The notes under the pieces are model-generated. The model saw nothing but the letters and a program-made list of their open reading frames with translations, did no database searches and was not told the origin of the DNA. Source: Pseudomonadota bacterium (GTDB lineage: Bacteria; Pseudomonadota; Gammaproteobacteria; Steroidobacterales; Steroidobacteraceae). Taken from it: 14,705 nt of DNA. Positions 6,154 through 13,301 of the stretch are shown piece by piece; the first letter of the stretch is position 1; each line of letters starts with the position of its first letter. The stretch covers positions 1 through 14,705 of the forward strand of contig JAJZLX010000096.1 of the NCBI GenBank assembly GCA_021850555.1, in the 5' to 3' direction. The position numbers and the translations under genes are program-made.

Positions 6154-7346
6154 TTCCGGCGCGGGACGCCTCGGGGCGGCTCGATCGGGCCGGCGCTGCG
6201 CAGGAGGCATCGAGGCGCGCGGTCACGCTTTTCGTGTGCGGGGATGTCATGACGGGGCGGGGGATCGACCAGATTCTGCCGAATCCGGGCGACCCGCGGC
6301 TCTTCGAGCCATGCGTGCGCTCCGCGTTGGAATACGTCGCGCTGGCCGAGCGCGCATCCGGCCCCATCCCGCGCCCGGTCGGCTTCGAGTATGTCTGGGG
6401 CGATGCGCTCGAGATCCTGAGGCGCCTCGCCCCGCACGCGCGCATCATCAACCTGGAGACGGCCGTCACGAGCCGTGAGGATGCCGACCCCGGCCGGGGC
6501 ATCCATTACCGCATGCATCCGGCGAATGTTGCGTGTCTCACGGCCGCGGGCATCGATTGCTGCGTGCTGGCCAACAACCACGTGCTCGACTGGGGGCTGG
6601 GTGGGCTCAAGGAGACGCTGCGGGTGCTGCACGCAGCGGGAGTGCACACCGCGGGGGCCGGGCATGATGAGTCGCAGGCCGCCGCTCCCGCGGTGATGGG
6701 CGTTCCGGGCGGTCGCGTGCTCGTGTACGGACTGGGCTTCCCGAGCAGCGGCGTGCCCGCGGGCTGGAAGGCGCGCCGGGCTCGAGCGGGGGTCAATTGG
6801 TTCCCCGGCGTCTCGGGTGACACGGTGGAGGCGCTCGGCCGCCGGGTCGAGGTTGATCGCCGAGCGGGCGACCTCATCGTCGCTTCCCTGCACTGGGGCG
6901 GGAACTGGGGCTACGAGGTCTCGGGAGCCGAGCGGGCGTTTGCGCACGCGCTCATCGATCGGGCCGGCGTCGATCTGGTGCACGGGCATTCCTCGCACCA
7001 TCCGAGAGGGATCGAGATCCATCAGGGCAAGGCGATTCTCTACGGTTGCGGGGATCTGCTCAACGATTACGAGGGCATCGGGGGCTATGAGTCCTACAGG
7101 CCGCAGCTCTCGTGGATGTATTTCCCCGCGCTCGATGCCGGTGGCCGGCTCGCGGCGCTGGAGTTGGTTGCGCTTCGCGTGCGGCGGTTTCGTTTGCAGA
7201 GGGCCTCGGCCGAGGAGAGCGCCTGGCTCAAGGCCCGGCTGGACCGGGAATGCGCTCGATGGGACGTGCGTACGGTGCCCGGCCGGGACGGCGCGCTGGC
7301 ACTCGAGTGGCCTGAGCGGTCCACCGATCGGGACCGGCCGTCTTGA
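6150..7346 (+). CDS. CapA-fold metallophosphatase-like protein
   Basis: The 398-residue protein belongs to the CapA (poly-gamma-glutamate synthesis) family of calcineurin-like metallophosphatases. Its metal-site motifs appear in order: FVCGDVMTGRGID (Asp32), NLETAVT (Glu103), LANNHVLDWG (Asn142-His144), ASLHWGGNWGYEV (His248) and VHGHSSHHPRG (about 278-284), then ILYGCGDLLNDYEG. It has no signal peptide or membrane anchor, unlike capsule-linked CapA, so it is probably a soluble cytoplasmic phosphatase or hydrolase with an unknown substrate. No capB/capC partner is present. The start is TTG at 6150, overlapping the stop of the upstream gene; no ATG or GTG lies between there and the first motif. 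The Shine-Dalgarno is weak, so coupling to the upstream gene is likely. The stop again overlaps the next start. Confidence 0.82.
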   Translation: MIPARDASGRLDRAGAAQEASRRAVTLFVCGDVMTGRGIDQILPNPGDPRLFEPCVRSALEYVALAERASGPIPRPVGFEYVWGDALEILRRLAPHARIINLETAVTSREDADPGRGIHYRMHPANVACLTAAGIDCCVLANNHVLDWGLGGLKETLRVLHAAGVHTAGAGHDESQAAAPAVMGVPGGRVLVYGLGFPSSGVPAGWKARRARAGVNWFPGVSGDTVEALGRRVEVDRRAGDLIVASLHWGGNWGYEVSGAERAFAHALIDRAGVDLVHGHSSHHPRGIEIHQGKAILYGCGDLLNDYEGIGGYESYRPQLSWMYFPALDAGGRLAALELVALRVRRFRLQRASAEESAWLKARLDRECARWDVRTVPGRDGALALEWPERSTDRDRPS

Positions 7347-8548
7347 TCGCGCACCGGGGGAGATTGGGACGGGGGAGCGCTCCGGATCTCGCGGCCAAGG
7401 TCGCCTACCTCGCCGATCCGCATCACTTCGCCGGCCATCCCCGGGCCGTGGAGGTCATCGAGACTCACTTCGCCTGGGTGTTTCTCGCCGGATCCCGCGC
7501 GCTCAAGCTCAAAAAGCCCGTGCATCAGGCCTCGATGGACTATCGGACGCTTGCGGCACGGCAAAGAGCCTGTTGCGCTGAGCTCAAGCTCAACCGGCGG
7601 CTCGCCCCGGGTGTTTACCTGCGGGTCATTCCGCTCTGGCGCAGGCGCGACGGAGGCTTCTCGCGCCGCGCGGGCGTGCGGATCGTCGAATGGCTCATCG
7701 AGATGCGCAAGCTCCCCGCCGCGCGAAGGCTCGATGCGCTTCTCGCGCGCGGCGACGTCGAGGGGCGCGACTGGCGACGGCTCCTGATGAGACTGCGGAC
7801 GTTCTTCAGCGGCGCGCAGCGGCGGCCGATGAGCGACCGGGCGTACCTCGCGCGGCTGCGGCGTCAGATCGGATTGAGCGCACGCGAGCTCGGCGCGCCG
7901 GACCTTGGTCTTGCGCCTCGGCAGGTGGCGGCGCTCGAGCGCTTCCAACTTCAGTTCCTCGCCCGCCACGGGCGGCTGCTCGAAGGGCGCGGCGCCCGTC
8001 TCATCGACGGGCACGGTGACCTGCGTCCCGAGCATGTGTTTCTCGGCAAGTGGCCGCGCGTCTCGGTGATCGACTGTCTGGAGTTTGATCCGGACCTCAG
8101 GCGGCTCGATCCCGCCGAGGAGATCGCGTTCCTCGCGCTCGAGTGCGCCAAGATCGCGGGCGCGGGGGCCGCCGCCGGCCTTCTCTCGGAGTACCGCTGC
8201 GTGACGGGCGATCCGGCCCCACAGGCCCTCACCGACTTCTACATGAGCCGGCGTGCCGCGGTGCGCGCACAGCTCGCCGCCTGGCATCTGCGCGATGAGG
8301 CCTTCGCCGGCGAGCGGCGGATCTGGAGCGCCCGCGCCCACGCATACCTTTCCGAGGCGCTGCATCTCAGCCGACGCGCCGTCCAAGTCGCGCGCATGCC
8401 AGGCGCCGCCGTCCCGCGCGCGCGGGGCGGGGCTTCGACGCTCAAGGCGAAGGCCGCACCGGCCAGTGCGCGAGCAGCGGCGCCAGCGGCGCGCCGGTCA
8501 TCATCCGCCGCACCGCCTCACCGAGCAGCGGCGCGACCGGCAATGTGA
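7343..8548 (+). CDS. Aminoglycoside phosphotransferase-like protein (COG2187 type)
   Basis: This 401-residue protein shows the kinase-like APH fold: a Lys-containing strand (ALKLKKPV, about 53-60), the catalytic loop HGDLRPEHVFL (224-234) and the metal-binding VIDCLEFD (242-249). The sequence around these, such as RRLDPAEEIAFLALE, is characteristic of COG2187, which is often fused to a C-terminal P-loop kinase (COG0645). No P-loop domain follows here. Homology-like sequence ends near residue 345, and the last 50 or so residues are Ala/Arg/Pro-rich. That tail lies antisense to the 3' end of the prs gene for 107 bp, as if an original stop had been lost. The natural substrate is unknown and antibiotic resistance should not be assumed. 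TTG start at 7343 overlaps the CapA-like stop (TTGA), so the genes are probably co-translated. Confidence 0.8.
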   Translation: MIAHRGRLGRGSAPDLAAKVAYLADPHHFAGHPRAVEVIETHFAWVFLAGSRALKLKKPVHQASMDYRTLAARQRACCAELKLNRRLAPGVYLRVIPLWRRRDGGFSRRAGVRIVEWLIEMRKLPAARRLDALLARGDVEGRDWRRLLMRLRTFFSGAQRRPMSDRAYLARLRRQIGLSARELGAPDLGLAPRQVAALERFQLQFLARHGRLLEGRGARLIDGHGDLRPEHVFLGKWPRVSVIDCLEFDPDLRRLDPAEEIAFLALECAKIAGAGAAAGLLSEYRCVTGDPAPQALTDFYMSRRAAVRAQLAAWHLRDEAFAGERRIWSARAHAYLSEALHLSRRAVQVARMPGAAVPRARGGASTLKAKAAPASARAAAPAARRSSSAAPPHRAAARPAM

Positions 8549-9443
8549 GGAGCTTGCCGCGGGCGGCGGCCAAGGCCGGGGCCTCGATGCCCACGCTGTC
8601 GGTCACGACGATGCGGGAAATCGCCTCGCTCGCGAGGAGTGCATCGAGGCCTTGGGGCATCGGGGTGTGCGTGACGGCCACCTCGACCGACTCAGCGCCC
8701 GCGCGACGGCATGCCTGTGCCGCCCGGATCAACGTTCCGCCGGTGGCGCACAGATCATCGAGCACGATGGCGGTGCGTCCGGCCACCTCTCCGGAAAGGC
8801 TTCCTCCGGAGACGACATCCCGTGCACGGCGTTTGCTGACGAAGGCCAGCTCGATCTCCCTGCCGACCTCGGCGGCGAGGAGCTCGTGGAAGATCTGCGC
8901 GCGCTTGATGCCGCCGATGTCCGGTGAGACCACCGCGAGCGCCGTGTCGCAGACTGTCGCGGCGAAGTGCGCGGCCATGGTCGGCAGCGCCGTCAGGTGA
9001 ACGGTCGGAATGCGGAACGCGTTGTCGAAAGCGGCGGGGTTGTGTACATCGAGACCGACGACACACTCGAGGTGTGTCGCCTCGAGCAGCTCGGCAACGT
9101 AGCGCGAGGTGACCGGATCGCGCAGTTGCGTGCGCCGGTCCTTGCGGGCAAAGGCGAGATACGGCACCAGCGCGACCGATCGGGCGCCGCCGTCGTGCAG
9201 CCCCTGCAACAGGAAAAGCAGCCGCACCAGCCGCTCGCAGACCGGCGCGGTGTCGGTTCCGGCGAGCGATTGCACCACGAAGACCACGCGCCCGCGGACG
9301 GACTCGAGGGGGCGGAGCTTGAATTCCCCGCCGGGGAAGCGCCGCTCCTCGACGGGGAGGAGGGACAGCCCCGCCTCCCGCGCCACCGCCGAGGCGAGCG
9401 GGAGGCTTTCGGTGAGCGCGGCGAGCGTGGCCTCGTGAGGCAC
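8442..9443 (-). CDS. prs: Ribose-phosphate pyrophosphokinase-like protein
   Basis: The 333-residue protein keeps the PRPP synthetase landmarks: FPGGEFKLRP (36-45), VPYLAFARKDRRTQLRDPVTSRYVA (93-117, nucleotide binding), the GLDVHNPAAFDNAF segment (130-143), VVSPDIGGIKRA (171-182), VSKRR (202-206) and the ribose-5-phosphate loop IVLDDLCATGGT (226-237). It should make PRPP from ribose 5-phosphate and ATP in the cytoplasm. Several signatures differ from the housekeeping enzyme (for example DLCATGG instead of DMIDTAG), so this is a divergent second copy or a class II/III-like form. The GTG start at 9443 shares one base with the TAG of the ribonucleotide reductase gene, and GGGAGG is at good spacing. 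A longer upstream reading is noise. It lies last in a four-gene operon, supplying PRPP next to a PRTase gene. Confidence 0.85.
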   Translation of the reverse strand: MPHEATLAALTESLPLASAVAREAGLSLLPVEERRFPGGEFKLRPLESVRGRVVFVVQSLAGTDTAPVCERLVRLLFLLQGLHDGGARSVALVPYLAFARKDRRTQLRDPVTSRYVAELLEATHLECVVGLDVHNPAAFDNAFRIPTVHLTALPTMAAHFAATVCDTALAVVSPDIGGIKRAQIFHELLAAEVGREIELAFVSKRRARDVVSGGSLSGEVAGRTAIVLDDLCATGGTLIRAAQACRRAGAESVEVAVTHTPMPQGLDALLASEAISRIVVTDSVGIEAPALAAARGKLLTLPVAPLLGEAVRRMMTGAPLAPLLAHWPVRPSP

Positions 9444-11269
9444 TAGTCCGCCTCCCGCGTGATGTCGCAACAATGGGCGGTCGGCGATCCGGGGAGCGGC
9501 TCCGGCACGCTCTCGAGCGCGGCCGCGCGCGAGGTATCCCGGAACACGGTGCAGCCCTTGAGGCCGAGCTCGTAGGCGCCGGTGAAGATGTCCTGCACGG
9601 CTTGAGGCGCTGTTGCGCGCTCGAGCGCCACGGTCTTTGAGATCGAGCCGTCGACCGCCGGCTGCAGCGCCGCCTGCATGAGCAGCTGGGCGCGGGGCGG
9701 GATCGAGGCGAGCTCGAGAAATGCCTCGGGCGCCGGCTCGCTCCCTCGCAGCGTCTGCCACAGCGCATAGGCCCGGTCCGTTACGGGGAAGGTCAGGGGG
9801 GCGCCGTCGGCATCGAGCACGCTGCGATGGGCACGCAGGCGCTGGATCGGCTCGATGCCGCTGCTGACGTTGTCCGCGAGCAGGCTGATGGTGCCGGCGG
9901 GCGCCACGGCGAGCAGGTGGCTGTTGCGGATCCCGTCGCGGCGGATGGCGGCCTGCAGAGCCTCGGGCAGGCGCTGAATGAACGGCCGGGCGCCGTAGCG
10001 CTCAGCGTCGAAGCGCTCAAACGGTCCACGCTCTCGCGCCAGATCCACCGAGGCTTCGTAAGCCGCATCCCGCACGGTGCGCATGAGCGCGGCGGCAACG
10101 TCTCGCGCACGTTCCGTGTCATACCGCAGTCCGAGCAGGACGAGTGCATCGGCGAGCCCGGTGATGCCGAGCCCGATGCGGCGCGTGCGGTGCGACTCGA
10201 GGCGCTGAGGCGGCAGGGGAAATCGCGAGATCTCGATCACGTCGTCGAGGAAGCGCACTGCGAGGCGCGCGCACTCGCGCAAAGCGGTCTCATCGAAACG
10301 GGCCCGGGCGCTGAAGGGATCGAGGACGAACGTGGTCAGGTTGAGCGAGCCGAGGTTGCATGCTCCGTAGGGGGGCAGGGGCTCCTCGGCGCAGGGGTTG
10401 GTCGCGCTCAAGGTTTCCGCATAGCCCAGGTTGTTTTCCGCGTTGATGCGGTCGATGAACAGCACTCCGGGCTCGGCCGAGGCGTGCGCGCTTGCGCAGA
10501 GTTTCCTCCACAGCTCCCGGGCGCGAACGCTCCTCCATACCCGGCACAGGACCGGGGCATTGCTGCCGCTCCAGGGCCGCTCGAGCGTTTCCCCGTCCTT
10601 CTCCCGTGCGCTGCGCGGGAACACCAGGGGCCAGGGCGCATCCGCTCGAACGGCCTGCATGAAGGCGTCGGTGACGAGCACGGACAGGTTGAAATGGGCC
10701 AGCGCCCCCGGGGCGCGCTTGCCGTCGAGGAATTCCTCGATGTCCGGGTGGTCGCAGCGCAGGGTCGCCATCATGGCGCCCCGGCGCGCGCCGGTCGAGA
10801 GAATGGTGGCGCACATGGCATCCCAGACGTACAGGAACGACACCGGACCGGAGGCGATCATTCCCGTCGCCCGCGCGCGGCTGCCGCGCGGGCGCAGGGT
10901 GGAGAAGTCATAGCCTACGCCGCCGCCGTGTTGCATCGTGAGCGCCCCTTCCTTCAGCGCCTCGAAGATGCCCGGAAGGGAATCCTCGATCAGTCCCATC
11001 ACGAAGCAGTTGGCGAGGGTCACCTGGCGCGAGACCCCGGCGCCGGCGAGAATGCGCCCGGCCGGCAGGAAGCGGAAACCCTCGAGCAGGCGGCGAAAGC
11101 TGCGCTGCCATCGGGCCGGATCGCGCTCGAGGGCCGCGACGCTGCGGGCGACGCGATCCCAGCTGTCGGCCATCGAGCGCTCGCACGGGACGGCCTCGGC
11201 GTCGCGATAGTGTGTGCGCCAGATGAACTGCGAGAGGCTTTCGGACGGCCGATCGAGAGTCGCAACCAC
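9443..11269 (-). CDS. nrdJ: Adenosylcobalamin-dependent (class II) ribonucleotide reductase
   Basis: The product, about 608 residues, converts ribonucleotides to deoxyribonucleotides without oxygen using vitamin B12. Numbering from this GTG: FIWRTHYRD opens the family homology, LANCFVMGLIEDS holds redox Cys88, QHGGGVGYDFSTLRP follows, and NPCAEEPLPPYGACNLGSLNL holds Asn291, radical Cys293, Glu295 and redox Cys304. APAGTISLLADNVSSGIEPI and LKGCTVFRD come later, and HCCDITREAD near the end has a Cys pair suited to re-reduction by thioredoxin. No second subunit gene is adjacent, consistent with class II. The start is uncertain: GTG 11269 has GGAG about 15 bases off, GTG 11305 has none. A well-placed Shine-Dalgarno/ATG (11280) is in another frame. 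It follows the hydrolase gene and touches prs. Confidence 0.9.
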   Translation of the reverse strand: MVATLDRPSESLSQFIWRTHYRDAEAVPCERSMADSWDRVARSVAALERDPARWQRSFRRLLEGFRFLPAGRILAGAGVSRQVTLANCFVMGLIEDSLPGIFEALKEGALTMQHGGGVGYDFSTLRPRGSRARATGMIASGPVSFLYVWDAMCATILSTGARRGAMMATLRCDHPDIEEFLDGKRAPGALAHFNLSVLVTDAFMQAVRADAPWPLVFPRSAREKDGETLERPWSGSNAPVLCRVWRSVRARELWRKLCASAHASAEPGVLFIDRINAENNLGYAETLSATNPCAEEPLPPYGACNLGSLNLTTFVLDPFSARARFDETALRECARLAVRFLDDVIEISRFPLPPQRLESHRTRRIGLGITGLADALVLLGLRYDTERARDVAAALMRTVRDAAYEASVDLARERGPFERFDAERYGARPFIQRLPEALQAAIRRDGIRNSHLLAVAPAGTISLLADNVSSGIEPIQRLRAHRSVLDADGAPLTFPVTDRAYALWQTLRGSEPAPEAFLELASIPPRAQLLMQAALQPAVDGSISKTVALERATAPQAVQDIFTGAYELGLKGCTVFRDTSRAAALESVPEPLPGSPTAHCCDITREAD

Positions 11270-11420
11270 GGTACGCTCATCCCACTCCTCACATATCTTG
11301 CGCACTGCGGGAGTGCGGCGGTCATTGGGGGATCTGCGTAGCGCGGTCGTAGTGTTCCGCAGGTCGGTGCGCCGGCCCGGGCCCGGGGCAACCTCGAGCC
11401 CGGCCGTAGGGAGGGGCCCT

Positions 11421-12113
11421 TTACCGGGGGCGCTCAGGAGGCGCGGCCGTGGGCGGGAGCCGCGCGCGCAGGTGTCTTTCGAACCAGCCTGCGGCCAGGG
11501 TGGCGACACGCTCGAGCGCGCCCCGCTCGATGAACAGATGCGTCGCGCCTGGCACGATCTCCAGTCGCGTCTCGCCGCCGAGCTGCGCGAGCGCGGCCCT
11601 GTTGAGCGCCAGCACTTGCGGATCGTTGCCGCCCACGATGAGGAGTGTGGGGGCTCGCACCACGATCAGGGCCGCCCCGGCCAGATCCGGCCGTCCGCCG
11701 CGGGAGACGACCGCGCCAACCGCCGGCACGCGAGCCGCCGCGGCGAGTGCGGCGGCGGCGCCGGTGCTCGCGCCGAAGTAGCCGATCGAGAGATCCTTGA
11801 GGTCCGGATGGGCAAGCGCCCACTCGGTGGCGGCGACGAGACGCTCGGTGAGCAACGGAATATCGAACCGGAATTCGGCGGTCAGCTCATCGATCTCCTC
11901 CTCCCGGGCAGTGAGCAGATCGAACAGCAGGGTCGCGAGACCGGACGCGCACAGGTGCTCTGCGACGAAGGTGTTGCGGGGGCTGAACCGGCTGCTGCCG
12001 CTGCCGTGGGCAAAGAGCACCATGCCGCGCGGGGCGGCCGGGATGCGCAGCAGGCCTTCGAGCTTCGCCGCGCCGGCCTCGAGGCTGATCGCGCGCAGCG
12101 GGGTGTAGCTCAT
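11421..12113 (-). CDS. Alpha/beta hydrolase of the dienelactone hydrolase type
   Basis: The 230-residue soluble protein has an alpha/beta-hydrolase fold. The oxyanion region is VLFAHGSGSSRFSPRN (32-47); the nucleophile elbow GYFGASTGAAA has Ser116; the acid is Asp164 in LLIVGGNDP; the base is His192 in PGATHLF. Spacing and the glycine-rich turn fit the dienelactone hydrolase branch, whose members mostly have unknown esterase or thioesterase-like activity. Its ATG overlaps the stop of the phosphoribosyltransferase gene (ATGA), so translation is coupled. An Arg-rich in-frame extension upstream is antisense-like noise and was left out. From memory, this hydrolase type is often next to or fused with such a phosphoribosyltransferase in other bacteria, which suggests a joint role that is not understood. 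Confidence 0.87.
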   Translation of the reverse strand: MSYTPLRAISLEAGAAKLEGLLRIPAAPRGMVLFAHGSGSSRFSPRNTFVAEHLCASGLATLLFDLLTAREEEIDELTAEFRFDIPLLTERLVAATEWALAHPDLKDLSIGYFGASTGAAAALAAAARVPAVGAVVSRGGRPDLAGAALIVVRAPTLLIVGGNDPQVLALNRAALAQLGGETRLEIVPGATHLFIERGALERVATLAAGWFERHLRARLPPTAAPPERPR

Positions 12114-12769
12114 GCGCGGTTCCGGTGCAGAGCGAGCAGTCGGGAGACCTCCGCGTCCTCGAGCTGCTCGAATTGCTCGTACCATTCCCCGATCGCGAAC
12201 AATAGTGCGGGGACCTGAACGATGACGACCTCGTCCGCTTCGCCCCGGATGAGCTCGGCCGCCTCCGCCGAGGCGACCGGGGCTGCGGCGATGATCATGG
12301 TCGCACCGGCTTTGCGTGCGGCGCGAACCGCCGCAAGCATCGTTGAGCCGGTGGCGATCCCGTCATCGACCAGGATGACGGTCTTGTCCTTGAGCGTAAG
12401 CGGGGCAAGCCCTGCGCGAAAGACCTGCTCGCGCCGCTCGAGCTCGCGGCGCTCGGCCTCGACGAGCGTGTTGAAGGTGGGGGCGAGGTCGGGGATCTCC
12501 TTCTCGATCCGGGGCTCGTGTACGACGATGTTGCCCGAGGCGATGGCGCCGATCGCAAGCTCGGGCTGTCCCGGCATGCCGATCTTGCGAACCAGGATCA
12601 CATCGAGCGGCGCCTGGAGCTCGCTCGCGACCTTGTCGGCGACCGCCACGCCGCCACGGGGCAGGCCGAGCACGAGCAGCGGCGGCTTCAGGGGGCGGCG
12701 CTTGAGCGCGTGCGCGAGCGCGATGCCTGCGGCAGCGCGATCTTTGAACCTGCCCGAGACTGCCCTCAT
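12110..12769 (-). CDS. Phosphoribosyltransferase family protein
   Basis: The 219-residue protein has a type I PRTase fold. An N-terminal FKDRAAAGIALAHAL helix and a GLPRGGVAVADKVASEL segment (35-51) come first. The PRPP-binding loop VILVDDGIATGST (131-143) has the acidic pair Asp135-Asp136. The VRKIGMPGQPELAIGAIA segment is typical of a widespread uncharacterised subfamily. PRTases move phosphoribosyl groups between PRPP and a base or other acceptor; the acceptor here is unknown, and purine salvage is only a guess. It is the first gene of a four-gene minus-strand operon: the hydrolase overlaps it by four bases, and a ribonucleotide reductase and a PRPP synthetase follow. The start ATG is at 12769; no alternative start precedes it in frame, and the Shine-Dalgarno is poor. 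Confidence 0.88.
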   Translation of the reverse strand: MRAVSGRFKDRAAAGIALAHALKRRPLKPPLLVLGLPRGGVAVADKVASELQAPLDVILVRKIGMPGQPELAIGAIASGNIVVHEPRIEKEIPDLAPTFNTLVEAERRELERREQVFRAGLAPLTLKDKTVILVDDGIATGSTMLAAVRAARKAGATMIIAAAPVASAEAAELIRGEADEVVIVQVPALLFAIGEWYEQFEQLEDAEVSRLLALHRNRA

Positions 12770-12881
12770 GATGATGCATCTTCGGGGCTTTCCGCAGCGC
12801 CCGCCATCGCGAATTCTACGGAGGGACTGGCAGCCGCCGCGGCCTTAGGATCCGTTGAACGAGGCGATCGCACGAGAGACC

Positions 12882-13298
12882 ATGACCGCGCACTGGGAGC
12901 ACTTTCCCCATGGGGCCGATGTCGGGGTGCGGGGCACGGGCGAGACCCCGGCGCAGGCGTTCGAGCAGGCGGCCCTCGCGATGACGGCGATCATCGCGGA
13001 TCCCAACACGGTCGAGCCGCGCGAGCGCGTACGCATCGAGTGCGCCGCGCCCGACGAGGAGTTGCTGCTCGCCGAGTGGCTGAATTGCCTGATCTACGAG
13101 ATGGCGACCCGCCGGATGCTCTTCTCCCGCTTCTCGATCGAGATCGATGGCGCGCGCCTGAAGGGCGTGGCCTGGGGCGAGCCCGTGGACCGAAGCCGGC
13201 ATCACCCTGCGGTTGAGATCAAGGGCGCGACGTATACGGCGCTGCGCGTGGGGAGGGAGGGTGATGGATGGGTCGCGCAGACGGTGGTGGACGTGTAG
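12882..13298 (+). CDS. Archease (RtcB activator)
   Basis: The 138-residue protein is archease. It opens with the family motif WEHFPHGADVGVRGTG (Asp13 being a likely metal ligand), then AFEQAALAMTAII. Near the end come HPAVEIKGATYTAL and a final QTVVDV, where the Asp near the C-terminus completes the metal site. Archease speeds guanylylation and turnover of the RNA ligase RtcB and widens its NTP use. The ATG at 12882 has GAGAG close upstream and gives the usual family length; a TTG at 12855 would add nine residues. RtcB begins three bases after its stop, a standard pairing that strongly supports both calls. Confidence 0.93.
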   Translation: MTAHWEHFPHGADVGVRGTGETPAQAFEQAALAMTAIIADPNTVEPRERVRIECAAPDEELLLAEWLNCLIYEMATRRMLFSRFSIEIDGARLKGVAWGEPVDRSRHHPAVEIKGATYTALRVGREGDGWVAQTVVDV

Positions 13299-13301
13299 GC
13301 C

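Noticed and set aside
7094..8386. Minus-strand open frame of 430 codons opposite CapA/phosphotransferase genes
   Set aside because: It spans two real plus-strand genes with well-conserved motifs and has no motif of its own.
9827..11341. Plus-strand open frame of about 500 codons opposite nrdJ
   Set aside because: It has low-information Arg/Gly/Glu-rich sequence. The reductase motifs on the minus strand are unmistakable.
12813..12818. TAGAAT on the minus strand as -10 of the PRTase operon
   Set aside because: The hexamer is good and well placed, but the -35 position reads only C/G-rich sequence with no match, so it was not listed as a promoter.
12855..12881. TTG at 12855 as the archease start
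   Set aside because: The ATG at 12882 has a nearer purine-rich site and gives the usual family length; the nine extra residues show no family similarity.
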